From Candidatus Woesearchaeota archaeon (GTDB lineage Archaea; Nanobdellota; Nanobdellia; Woesearchaeales; WJIZ01), in contig WJIZ01000037.1 in NCBI GenBank assembly GCA_014729995.1, positions 1 to 50,686 of the forward strand: 50,686 nt of DNA, in the 5' to 3' direction. Shown here in pieces: positions 15,755 to 24,158 of this stretch. The position numbers and the translations under genes are program-made. The notes below the pieces were generated by a model, which saw only the letters and a program-made list of their open reading frames with translations, made no database searches and was not told the DNA's origin. Each line of letters opens with the position of its first letter. Position 1 is the stretch's first letter.

Positions 15755-17620
15755 ATGGCAGAGAGACTGAAATACAAAACAACAGCAGACATTAAAGTCA
15801 GCAGGAAAATAGCAGACCAGGTTATCGGACAGAGCGCTGCTGTAAATGTCATTAAGAAAGCGGCGCAGCAAAGAAGGCATGTTTTTCTTATAGGCGAGCC
15901 AGGCACAGGAAAAAGTATGCTTGGGCTTGCTTTAGCTGAATTGCTGCCTAAAGAGAAGCTTGTTGACATACTTGCGTTTTTCAACCCGAATGATGAAAAT
16001 TCCCCTTTAATAAGGACTGTGCCGGCGGGACAGGGAAGGCAGCTTGTTGCGCAATCGAAGATGCAAGGCGTGGCATCTTTCAAGAACCAGAGCATAATAC
16101 TTTTTATTTTAGTCGTAATTGCCATGATTACGCCATGGTGGGCGCGAAGCTATTATAATTCGGATATCATGTTTGCTGCATTTTTTCTGGGAGGCATGAT
16201 ATTCCTGGCTGCTTTTATTTTGTTTATTAATGTGGGCAGGCGAATGAAAGCCCCGCAGGCGAAAGCGCCCAAGATAATCGTTGATAATTACAAGAAAAAG
16301 CAGGCGCCTTTTTTCGATGCGACAGGAGCGCATGCTGGTGCCCTCCTTGGTGATGTGCTTCACGATCCTTTTCAGAGCGGCGGATTGGGCACCCCTGCGA
16401 ATGAGAGGGTTGTGGCAGGGATGATCCATAAAGCCAACAAGGGAGTATTATTTGTGGATGAAATTGCTACTTTGGACAGAGTTACGCAGCAGGAATTATT
16501 GAGCGCCCTTCAGGAGAGAAAGTTTTCTATTACAGGCCAGTCTGAGAGAAGTGCAGGGGCAATGGTAAGGACAGAGCCTGTGCCATGTGATTTTGTCCTG
16601 GTAGCTGCAGGCAACCTTGAAACTGTCAAGAATATGCATCCAGCTTTGAGAAGCAGAATCAGAGGATACGGCTATGAAGTTTTTATGGAAGAAACCATAA
16701 AAGACACCCCAGAAAACAGGGACAAGATCGCGGTATTTGTGGCGCAGGAGGTTTTCAAAGACAAGAGGATTCCCCATTTTGACAGGGGAGCGGTACATAC
16801 TGTGATTGAGGAAGCCAGAAGAAGGGCAAACAGGAAAGGCCATTTGACGCTGAGATTGAGGGATTTGGGAGGATTGGTGAGGGCTGCGGGCGACATTGCT
16901 ATTGAAGAAAAAGCCAAGCTTGTAAAGAAAGAGCATGTAAATAAGGCTAAGCGCTTAGCCAGGCCATTAGAGAAGCAGCTTGCTGATAAGTATATAGAGA
17001 AAAGAAAGCAATACCAGGTGATTGTTACTGAAGGCAAGAAGATAGGAAGGGTCAACGGGATGGCTGTTATAGGAGGGGCAGATGCGTTTTCAGGCATTAT
17101 CCTGCCTATAGAGGCGCAGGTAACCGCAGGGGGCAAGAAAAGAGATGTGGTCGCTACAGGCAAATTGGGCGATATTGCAAAAGAGGCTGTGAAGAATGTG
17201 TCTGCCATAATAATGAAATATTTCGGTGAGGACATAAAGGAAACCTATGACATTTATGTGCAGTTTCTGCAGACTTATGAAGGAGTTGAGGGCGATTCTG
17301 CATCTATTGCTGTTGCAGTGGGCATTATCTCCTCGTTCAGAGATATTCCTGTAAGGCAGGACACTGCCATGACCGGCTCTTTGTCTGTAAGGGGCGAGGT
17401 GCTGCCCATAGGAGGAGTGAGCTCCAAGGTAGAAGCTGCAATTGAGGCTGGCCTTAAACAGGTGATAGTGCCTAAGTCTAATCTGCATGATATTGTTATA
17501 GACAAGGATGAGCTCAAGAAAATAAAGATAATCCCTGTTGGCAGCCTGGGAGAAGTTCTTAAAGTAGCTTTGGACTGGAAAGGAAAGCAGGAGATTTTGG
17601 ATAAAATACTGAAGAAATAG
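15755..17620 (+). CDS. lonB: Archaeal membrane-anchored ATP-dependent protease LonB
   Basis: 621 residues from ATG 15755; a TTG nine bases upstream is unlikely because the TATA box fits the ATG. AAA+ Walker A GEPGTGKS is at 47-54 and Walker B VLFVDEIA further on. Two membrane helices inserted between Walker A and B (about 110-165) are the LonB signature. The C-terminal Lon protease domain has catalytic Ser515 in EGDSAS and Lys558 in VSSKVEAA. LonB degrades misfolded proteins at the cytoplasmic membrane and is usually essential in archaea. Length and motifs are normal. Confidence 0.96.
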   Translation: MAERLKYKTTADIKVSRKIADQVIGQSAAVNVIKKAAQQRRHVFLIGEPGTGKSMLGLALAELLPKEKLVDILAFFNPNDENSPLIRTVPAGQGRQLVAQSKMQGVASFKNQSIILFILVVIAMITPWWARSYYNSDIMFAAFFLGGMIFLAAFILFINVGRRMKAPQAKAPKIIVDNYKKKQAPFFDATGAHAGALLGDVLHDPFQSGGLGTPANERVVAGMIHKANKGVLFVDEIATLDRVTQQELLSALQERKFSITGQSERSAGAMVRTEPVPCDFVLVAAGNLETVKNMHPALRSRIRGYGYEVFMEETIKDTPENRDKIAVFVAQEVFKDKRIPHFDRGAVHTVIEEARRRANRKGHLTLRLRDLGGLVRAAGDIAIEEKAKLVKKEHVNKAKRLARPLEKQLADKYIEKRKQYQVIVTEGKKIGRVNGMAVIGGADAFSGIILPIEAQVTAGGKKRDVVATGKLGDIAKEAVKNVSAIIMKYFGEDIKETYDIYVQFLQTYEGVEGDSASIAVAVGIISSFRDIPVRQDTAMTGSLSVRGEVLPIGGVSSKVEAAIEAGLKQVIVPKSNLHDIVIDKDELKKIKIIPVGSLGEVLKVALDWKGKQEILDKILKK

Positions 17621-17637
17621 GCTTCAGATAACATTAT

Positions 17638-18294
17638 TTATTTTTTTAACATACTAACTTTTCTTTTTGCTTTCTCAATCTTATCATCTTCCTTTTCCTT
17701 AAGCTTTTCCAGCTTGTCCTCTTCTTTGGCTTTGGCTTCTTCTGCATAATTTTCCAGCTTCTTCAATTTTTTTCTTTCCTGCTCCAGGGTCTGGTCTTCG
17801 ACCCTGAGCAAATTTTCAAGCTTTCTTTTCTCCTCTGATACTATATCATTCCTTTCTTGCTCAAGCTCCCTGAGCCTTTGCTCTGCCAATTTAAGCATTG
17901 TCTTCCTGCGTGCGTGCCTGCTGATGAGGAATGCCATGGGAATATACACCAGGCCGAACACCATCAGCACAATTGAAACCCCTGATTTTCCGTACCTGAA
18001 ATAATAATGGATGCTCAGGGCAATAAAAGACAGGCCAAGAATATAAAGTAAAGGCACAAGCACAGAGTTGAACCCGAACTCATCAGTTTCCTTCAATCCC
18101 ATTTCGGACATTTCTTTGTTCCTGTGGCGGGTATTCTTATACAGCCATTGGAAATACATCAAGCCAACTGCCGCAATGATGCCATATGAAATTATTCTTG
18201 CGGCGGTGTTTAGAAAATTATGCAGAATCCTGGTTATGATTATAATTACTATTAAAATGGTAAACATCACTATGCCATGCTTGTTGTCCTGCAT
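17638..18294 (-). CDS. Membrane protein with C-terminal coiled coil
   Basis: About 218 residues with four hydrophobic helices in the first 125 and then a long Lys/Glu coiled coil (about 130-218) that includes heptad-like runs such as LRELEQERNDIVSEEKRK. ATG 18294 is chosen over the in-frame ATG at 18318 because the latter overlaps the upstream gene. The tail is cytoplasmic if the four spans are counted. It forms a two-gene operon with the small two-span protein upstream. No family recognised. Confidence 0.72.
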   Translation of the reverse strand: MQDNKHGIVMFTILIVIIIITRILHNFLNTAARIISYGIIAAVGLMYFQWLYKNTRHRNKEMSEMGLKETDEFGFNSVLVPLLYILGLSFIALSIHYYFRYGKSGVSIVLMVFGLVYIPMAFLISRHARRKTMLKLAEQRLRELEQERNDIVSEEKRKLENLLRVEDQTLEQERKKLKKLENYAEEAKAKEEDKLEKLKEKEDDKIEKAKRKVSMLKK

Positions 18295-18295
18295 G

Positions 18296-18478
18296 TTATT
18301 TCCTAGCCAGATTCTCAATTAGAGTGATAATTCCAAAAGCAATGAATCCGCATCCAAGGCCTATGAATAATCCCGCTACTAATTCATCATAAAGAAACCC
18401 TAATCCCATGCCAAGCAGCAACCCTGCCGGAATGAATAAGCCTCCTGCGCCCCTATGACTGCTGTCTTTATTTCCCAT
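18296..18478 (-). CDS. Small two-span membrane protein
   Basis: 60 residues with a Gly-rich N-terminus and two membrane helices (about 14-30 and 35-53), including GLLLGMGLGFLYD. ATG 18478 is preceded by GAGGT at 6 bp; an in-frame ATG at 18502 lacks such a site. The stop lies 1 bp before the next gene start, so they are co-transcribed. Function unknown. Confidence 0.68.
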   Translation of the reverse strand: MGNKDSSHRGAGGLFIPAGLLLGMGLGFLYDELVAGLFIGLGCGFIAFGIITLIENLARK

Positions 18479-18570
18479 TTTATACCTCTTTTTTAAATAC
18501 AATAAATTTAACTAAATTATATAAAATTTTCTAAAAAACTGAAATTTTTGAATTTCCTGATTTTTAGTAA

Positions 18571-18580
18571 CCTATAAAAA
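18571..18580 (+). promoter_or_regulatory. TATA-like box of polB
   Basis: CCTATAAAAA is centred about 30 bp before the polB ATG at 18606, consistent with a leaderless or nearly leaderless transcript. Confidence 0.5.
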
Positions 18581-18605
18581 TCAATTCTTCTTACGCTTTT
18601 TCCGG

Positions 18606-20963
18606 ATGAAGGCGTTTGTTATCTACCCCACTTACAAAATTGAAGGGAATAAAGCAAAGGTTATGCTTTTTGGCAGGCTGGAAAACGGAGAGAGCTTTGT
18701 AACAATCAATGATTTCAAGCCCTATTTCTGGATAAGGAAATCGGATAAGGAGGCTGCGCTTAAGATCCTTGATGAGCTAAAGACAGAAAATGTCGAGATA
18801 AGGGATTCTGGCTTCAGGAATTTTGATGATGAAGCGGTATGCAAGGCAGTCCTATCCATACCCAGGGAAGTGCCCGAGCTTAAGAAGATATTTCTTGAGC
18901 GCAATATAGTGTGCTATGAAGCGGACATCCGCTTTTCCTACAGGTTTATGATTGACCACCATATAAAAGGCTCAACAGAAATTATCGGAAAGCACAGAAA
19001 GCCGGCTGCTGGGGATGACCTATATGTAGACAGGATATATGAAAATTCGGAATTCAGGCCTGCAGAATATTTTCCCAATCTTGAGATGCTGTCCATTGAT
19101 ATAGAGACCGATTTAAAAGGAAAACAGATTTTTGCAATCTCCCTATACTCTAAAAAAATAAAAAAAGTATTGCTCCTCAAAGAAGAAGGCAGATATGAAA
19201 ATGCTGAAAATTTTCCGGATGAAAAGTCATTATTGGAAAATTTTAAGAGCCTGATACACCAACTGGACCCTGATGTAATAATCGGCTGGAACCTGATTGA
19301 TTTTGATTTCAGCATTTTAAAAGATAAATTCAGGCAATATAAAATCCCTTTTAATCTGGGAAGGACAGGCAGGGAATGCTCGATAAGGCTGACAGAATCT
19401 TTTTTTACAGACTCAAGCGCTAATTTTGCAGGAAGGGCGGTAATTGACGGCATTCATCTCATGAAAGTATCTTTTCTGCGGTTGCCAGATTATAAGCTAA
19501 ATACCGCAGCTAAAGAGATAATGGGGGATGAGAAGCTAATAACAAGCGCTGAAAGGGGAAAGGAAATTGAAGAGCTTTATGGGAAAGACCCTCAGAAGCT
19601 GGTCGATTATAACCTTAAAGATTCCATATTGGTTTACAATATATTAAGGAAGTCCAGGACTTTAGACCTTTCGGTAAAAAGGTCATTGCTGACGGGCATG
19701 CAGCTGGACAGGGTAAATGCGAGCATAGCTTCGATGGATTCCCTGTACCTAAGGGAGCTGAAGAAAAGAAAGATAGCAGCGCCTTCTGCATTTGTGAATG
19801 ATTCAGACCGAAGGATTAGAGGCGGCTATGTGATGCAAAGCAAGCCCGGAATCTATGAAGGAATCATAGTGCTGGACTTCAAGAGCCTTTATCCCAGCGT
19901 GATGCGCACCTTTAATATAGACCCGTGGAGCTTTGTGCCCGAGGAGAAATATAAGTCTATGCCAAAGAAAGAACAGGAGCAATTGATAGAAGCCCCCAAC
20001 GGGGCCCATTTCAAGAACCAGGAAGGCATTTTGCCCATGATCCTGGAAAGGCTATGGAAACAAAGGGAGCTGGCTAAGAAAGCCAACGATAAGCTAACAA
20101 ACCAGGCAATCAAGATTACAATGAATTCGATGTTTGGTGTCCTGGCCAACCCGACCTGCAGGTTTTATTCCCTGGAAATGGCCAACGGCATAACCCATTT
20201 CGGCCAGTTCTTAAATAAATTGACTGCAAAAAAAGTTGAAGAGAGGGGATATGAAGTTATATACGGGGACACGGACAGCATTTTCGTGAATACAAAGGCA
20301 AATAACGTAAATGAAGCAGAAAGAATAGGAACAGAGTTGCAACACTATATAAATGATTTTTACACAAAATATGTCAAGCAATACAACAGACCGAATTTCT
20401 TGGAAATCGAATTTGAAAAAGCTTTCAAAAAATTCCTTATGCCTAAAGTCAGGGGCTCAAATATGGGCGCCAAAAAAAGATACGCGGGATTAATCGAAAA
20501 AAATGGAAAAGAAGAGATTACTTTCACAGGACTGGAATTTGTACGGAGTGACTGGACTGAAGTTTCAAAGAAATTCCAAATGCAGCTCTTAGACCAGATA
20601 TTTCATGATAAACCAGTAGAAAATTATATTAAAGAGTTTGTGAGGGATTTAAGGAATGGCAGTATGGATGAGCTGCTTATCTACAGGAAATCAATAAGGA
20701 AGAAAGTATCATCTTATATCAAGACAACCCCTCCGCATATAAAGGCGGCAAGAAAAATAGGAAGAGAAAATCCCGGCATGATAGAGTATGTGATGACTGT
20801 AAACGGGCCGGAGCCTGTCGAAGAAGCAAAATCGAGGCTGGATTATAAGCATTATATAGACAAGCAAATAAGGCCTTTAGCAGACTCTATACTTTCTTTC
20901 CAGGACAAGAGCTTTGATGAACTGACTGCAAAACATAAGCAAACTAAGCTTGGAGGATTTTGA
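18606..20963 (+). CDS. polB: Family B replicative DNA polymerase
   Basis: 785 residues, a compact archaeal PolB. The 3'-5' exonuclease motifs are Exo I SIDIET (about 161), Exo II NLIDFDF and Exo III YNLKD. Polymerase motifs are A DFKSLYPSVM (about 424), B KITMNSMFG (about 502) and C YGDTDS (about 552), with the thumb KxRGSNMGAKKRYAG. The last residues QTKLGGF resemble a PCNA-interacting peptide (Q-x-x-L-x-x-F) at the extreme C-terminus. No intein is present at motifs A, B or C. It replicates chromosomal DNA with proofreading. Confidence 0.96.
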   Translation: MKAFVIYPTYKIEGNKAKVMLFGRLENGESFVTINDFKPYFWIRKSDKEAALKILDELKTENVEIRDSGFRNFDDEAVCKAVLSIPREVPELKKIFLERNIVCYEADIRFSYRFMIDHHIKGSTEIIGKHRKPAAGDDLYVDRIYENSEFRPAEYFPNLEMLSIDIETDLKGKQIFAISLYSKKIKKVLLLKEEGRYENAENFPDEKSLLENFKSLIHQLDPDVIIGWNLIDFDFSILKDKFRQYKIPFNLGRTGRECSIRLTESFFTDSSANFAGRAVIDGIHLMKVSFLRLPDYKLNTAAKEIMGDEKLITSAERGKEIEELYGKDPQKLVDYNLKDSILVYNILRKSRTLDLSVKRSLLTGMQLDRVNASIASMDSLYLRELKKRKIAAPSAFVNDSDRRIRGGYVMQSKPGIYEGIIVLDFKSLYPSVMRTFNIDPWSFVPEEKYKSMPKKEQEQLIEAPNGAHFKNQEGILPMILERLWKQRELAKKANDKLTNQAIKITMNSMFGVLANPTCRFYSLEMANGITHFGQFLNKLTAKKVEERGYEVIYGDTDSIFVNTKANNVNEAERIGTELQHYINDFYTKYVKQYNRPNFLEIEFEKAFKKFLMPKVRGSNMGAKKRYAGLIEKNGKEEITFTGLEFVRSDWTEVSKKFQMQLLDQIFHDKPVENYIKEFVRDLRNGSMDELLIYRKSIRKKVSSYIKTTPPHIKAARKIGRENPGMIEYVMTVNGPEPVEEAKSRLDYKHYIDKQIRPLADSILSFQDKSFDELTAKHKQTKLGGF

Positions 20964-21016
20964 ACCGAAATATTAAAATACTACTAGTTGATATGTGCTT
21001 TATCGGGGTGATAAAA

Positions 21017-22333
21017 ATGAAAAAAACATCTTTGATTTTATTGTGCTTATTTTCAGCTCTTATTGCTGCAGCGGCAGGAAATGCAATAGAATATAACTGC
21101 ACTTCTGAAAACTTAGGCTTGTGCGCTGATGAAACGTCATGTATGGATGCAGGCGGTGTTTGGGATGGCTATGAGTGCGAGAAGGCAGAGGAGGCGGAAG
21201 ACGAATGTACAACTGATGCTGACTGTGAAGATGATGAAGCCTGTAATAATGGAGAGTGTGAGGATGCAGATGAAGATGCAGATACAAATGAGGAGGAAGA
21301 TGAAAAGGATGAAGAAAGCGAAGAAGATGAAGAGGACGAAGAAACAGAACTTGAGACAGATGAAGAAGAAGTGAAAGTATTTGACATTCTCCTGGGAGCA
21401 AAAATAAGGATGCTTCAGCTTGAGAAAAGAATCATGAGGAATATTTATTTCGGTCAGGAGGCTGTGAATTATATAGATGATGAAAACATAACAAGCGAAG
21501 CGAACGCTATTCTTGATGAGATGAGCTTACTGCTGGATGAAATAGCAGAATACGAATATGATGGAAAGGATAAAGAGGCATTGGTCAGGGATTTCCTTGC
21601 ATACAAGGCGCGGGCGATTGATTTAACAAGAAAATTCAGAAAGCTTGTAAGAGGGGAAATTACAGGCCAGGAAGCAAGAGATATCAGAAATGCCCTGAAA
21701 GACCTGGACAAAGCTGAGCTGGAAGATATTAGCGACGAAATCCGTGAACAGATATGGGAATTAAATGCATTAAGGCTTGAACAGACATTGGCGGCCATGG
21801 AAGCTGAGAACGACGCATTGGTTGAAAAGGTTAGGAACGGGGAGGCTACGAGAAATGAGGTAAAGGGTTTTATAAGGGAATCATGGAAATCCCTGGACGG
21901 CCCACAAAAAAAGGAAGTTGTCAGGAAAGCTGTCCAGCAGCGTTTAAGAAAAGCAGCATATTATAAGGATGTAAATGACAGGATAATAACCCAAAGCGAG
22001 AAGCAATTTTTGAGAACTAAGGCAAAAGCAGCATCAAGAATCAAGAACCTGAAAAGAAAAATTATAGCAGGTGAAGTTGAGCTTTCTGCAGTAAAGGAAA
22101 GGATTAGGAATAACATCAAGGAAAGAAAAGAGACCATAAAGCAGAATATGCAGGAAAGAAGGGATGCTATTAAAGACAATATCCAGACCAGAAGGCAAAA
22201 TATCCAAAATCGAAGAGAGACTGTAAAACAGGATGCTGCAAACAGGAGAGCATCCTCAGCAGCCGGCAATGCAGATGCTGCACCAGCGGAAGATTCAACA
22301 ACAGATACAACAGCAGACGCTGCTTCAAGCTGA
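21017..22333 (+). CDS. Secreted acidic coiled-coil protein with 11-residue repeats
   Basis: About 438 residues from ATG 21017, which follows GGTGAT; the frame is open further upstream but that part overlaps polB. Signal peptide 1-22. A Cys-rich segment follows (about 27-80; motifs CADETSCMDAGG and CTTDADCEDDEACNNGEC, the latter resembling EGF-like or dickkopf-like small disulfide repeats), then a long Glu/Asp run and an extended helical region. Near the C-terminus there are tandem 11-mers: NIKERKETIKQ, NMQERRDAIKD, NIQTRRQNIQN. The tail is Ala/Thr rich. It is secreted and probably fibrous; function unknown. It shares the GGTGATAAAAATG start context with the next gene. Confidence 0.82.
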   Translation: MKKTSLILLCLFSALIAAAAGNAIEYNCTSENLGLCADETSCMDAGGVWDGYECEKAEEAEDECTTDADCEDDEACNNGECEDADEDADTNEEEDEKDEESEEDEEDEETELETDEEEVKVFDILLGAKIRMLQLEKRIMRNIYFGQEAVNYIDDENITSEANAILDEMSLLLDEIAEYEYDGKDKEALVRDFLAYKARAIDLTRKFRKLVRGEITGQEARDIRNALKDLDKAELEDISDEIREQIWELNALRLEQTLAAMEAENDALVEKVRNGEATRNEVKGFIRESWKSLDGPQKKEVVRKAVQQRLRKAAYYKDVNDRIITQSEKQFLRTKAKAASRIKNLKRKIIAGEVELSAVKERIRNNIKERKETIKQNMQERRDAIKDNIQTRRQNIQNRRETVKQDAANRRASSAAGNADAAPAEDSTTDTTADAASS

Positions 22334-22343
22334 GGTGATAAAA

Positions 22344-22541
22344 ATGAGAAAGATAATAACTGCCATTATTTTGCTGATGATATTAACTGTATTAGGGTGC
22401 GCCCAGCAGCAGCCTGCGCCTGACACAGGAGAAACAGAAGATACAAGCACGGGCTTAACAGATGAGCAGGAAATAGAAAATATGGCAGATGAGAACTGGG
22501 TCGACCCTGAATCAGAGGTAGACATCGGGGACATGATATAG
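22344..22541 (+). CDS. Small lipoprotein
   Basis: 65 residues. The signal sequence ends in the lipobox LTVLGC (Cys19) and the mature part is short, acidic and disordered (EQEIENMADENWVDPESEVD). GAGGTGAT precedes the ATG by 5 bp. It directly follows the secreted coiled-coil gene and probably shares its transcript, so the two may act together at the membrane. No family recognised. Confidence 0.75.
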   Translation: MRKIITAIILLMILTVLGCAQQQPAPDTGETEDTSTGLTDEQEIENMADENWVDPESEVDIGDMI

Positions 22542-22601
22542 TACATAGTTTCTTTCTTATTTCTTTTTTTAATAATAATTCTTTATTCTGGAGTAGCAAA
22601 A

Positions 22602-22611
22602 GATATATAAA
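22602..22611 (+). promoter_or_regulatory. TATA-like box for the YqjD/YqjE-like pair
   Basis: GATATATAAA lies about 45 bp before the chosen ATG at 22647, leaving a short leader that carries the GAGGGG ribosome binding site at 22635-22640. Confidence 0.5.
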
Positions 22612-22646
22612 CCCCTTTACCTTTCTGCTTATTTGAGGGGATGCTT

Positions 22647-22832
22647 ATGAAAAAAAGGAACCAACTGGATGTTTTGAAAGCTAGGATGCAGGATTTGAAG
22701 GATAAGATAGCAGAGATGGAAGAGAACGTGGAAGACAAGATAACGGAAAACCCTATTGAGTCGGTGTCTATAGCTTTTGGCATTGGGCTGCTTGCGGGCG
22801 GCGTTATAGGAGCGATGATGAGAAAAAAATGA
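22647..22832 (+). CDS. YqjD/ElaB-like small membrane-anchored protein
   Basis: 61 residues: a charged helix (NQLDVLKARMQDLKDKIAEM ...), then ENPIESVSIAFGIGLLAGGVIGAMMRKK, a Gly-rich C-terminal membrane helix. The NP-x-x-x-V-x-x-A-x-G-x-G-x-L-x-G pattern is the DUF883/YqjD signature of bacterial ribosome-associated inner-membrane proteins. ATG 22647 is 7 bp after GAGGGG; an in-frame ATG at 22641 abuts that site. It overlaps the next gene by ATGA. Confidence 0.72.
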   Translation: MKKRNQLDVLKARMQDLKDKIAEMEENVEDKITENPIESVSIAFGIGLLAGGVIGAMMRKK

Positions 22833-23119
22833 GCTTAAAAGATTTTTTACTTCAATTCAAGCAAGGGTTTGATTCGGGCATAAAACAGGCAGAAGCCCGC
22901 TTTGAATTATTTACAAGAAAACTTGAATACAAGCTGGAAAGCTTCAAGAAGAGAATATTTCTTTCTGTTTTGCAGGGGTTCTTTGTTCTATTGGGGCTTT
23001 TTTTCCTGATAGCGGGGGCAATGTTGTTTTTTTCGAGGTATTTTTCTTTGGACATTATCCTGCTTATCTCGGGCTTAATTATACTTTATATAGCTTTTTT
23101 AGCAGGCTGGAAGAGATAA
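22829..23119 (+). CDS. YqjE-like two-span membrane protein (holin-X-like)
   Basis: 96 residues: an amphipathic helix of about 45 residues, then two membrane helices (about 47-70 and 75-93) ending in GWKR. The arrangement YqjD-like then YqjE-like with a 4-bp overlap copies the bacterial yqjD-yqjE order; YqjE belongs to the Actinobacterial Holin-X/YqjE group. A role in envelope stress is known only for bacteria and is speculative here. Confidence 0.65.
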   Translation: MSLKDFLLQFKQGFDSGIKQAEARFELFTRKLEYKLESFKKRIFLSVLQGFFVLLGLFFLIAGAMLFFSRYFSLDIILLISGLIILYIAFLAGWKR

Positions 23120-23127
23120 TATGCAGT

Positions 23128-24114
23128 TCAGTTTCTCCAGGAAACAGTTACATCATCGGTTCTCTCGTATGGATTAATTATTGCTTTTTCAATTGGAGTA
23201 GTGATGCCTGCCTTATTCATAATTATTCCAAGCCAGGCTATCATGGCTGCATTATCTACCAGAAACTGGTTTTCAATTACATAGCATTTCCCATTTCTCT
23301 CTCTGCACATTATCCTGCACATCTCCTGCAGCCTTTTATTGCATGCCACTCCCCCCCCTAATAATAATTCATCTTTTCCGGTATGAGCCATAGCCCTCTC
23401 GCTCGCTTCGACCATCATAGCAAATACAGTTTCCTGCAAAGAGTAGCATAAATCTTCCCTAGAATATTCGCCTGATCTCAGCTTTTGGCGTATGTTTGTA
23501 AGAATGCCTCCAAATGACGCATCCATCCCCTTGACAACGTAGGGCAGTTCGATATAATTTTTGCCTTTTTCAGCTGAAGCAGCAACTTTCGGCCCGCCCG
23601 GAAAACCGAGCCCCATATCACGGGCAAAGGTATCCAGGAAATTGCCTATGCCGCCGTCCAATGTCTCGCCGAATATCCTGTATTTTCCGCCGTCGTAGGC
23701 TATTATCTGAGTGTTGGCTCCTGAAACATAGAGCAAGACAGGATCTTTAGCTTTAGTAAGCATGTTGCCTATCTCTAAGTGGGCTATGCAGTGGTTTACG
23801 CCAATTAGCGGCTTTTTGGCTAAAGCAGCTAATGTTTTTGCAACCAAGCTGCCTATCCTTAAGGTATGGCCAATTCCGGGACTCTGGGAGAAAGCTATTA
23901 AATCAATATCCTGTAAACTGAGCTTTGCTTCGTGTAATCCTTTTTTAATAACTTTGTCAAAGCATTCTACATGATGCTCTGCAGCTTTAGCTGGAATTAT
24001 GCCTCCTGTCTTGGTTGTGTAGCTGTCCTTGACATTGGCTAATACCTTTTTCTTGTCAGTTACAACTGCTGCTCCGAAAGTATGTGCAGTTGATTCTATA
24101 CCTAAGCATATCAT
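23128..24114 (-). CDS. kae1: Kae1/TsaD, tRNA N6-threonylcarbamoyladenosine transferase catalytic subunit
   Basis: 328 residues of the ASKHA fold. Metal-binding His108 and His112 lie in VNHCIAHLE; other conserved blocks are SPGIGHTLRIG, YVSGANTQI, GGPKVAASA, LLLGGGVACN and the final DNAAMIAW. It transfers the threonylcarbamoyl group to A37 of ANN-decoding tRNAs within the KEOPS complex. No Bud32 kinase is fused at the C-terminus, unlike in some archaea, so Bud32 must lie elsewhere. Length is normal. Confidence 0.96.
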   Translation of the reverse strand: MICLGIESTAHTFGAAVVTDKKKVLANVKDSYTTKTGGIIPAKAAEHHVECFDKVIKKGLHEAKLSLQDIDLIAFSQSPGIGHTLRIGSLVAKTLAALAKKPLIGVNHCIAHLEIGNMLTKAKDPVLLYVSGANTQIIAYDGGKYRIFGETLDGGIGNFLDTFARDMGLGFPGGPKVAASAEKGKNYIELPYVVKGMDASFGGILTNIRQKLRSGEYSREDLCYSLQETVFAMMVEASERAMAHTGKDELLLGGGVACNKRLQEMCRIMCRERNGKCYVIENQFLVDNAAMIAWLGIIMNKAGITTPIEKAIINPYERTDDVTVSWRN

Positions 24115-24158
24115 AGGAATGAAAAATTAAAGATAGTATATAAAATTAGAGTTTTTGA

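Noticed and set aside
21129-21374. Met/Lys-rich 81-residue frame and antisense Ser-rich frames within the acidic secreted protein
   Set aside because: They arise from the repetitive GAAGAT/GATGAA codons of the Glu/Asp run.
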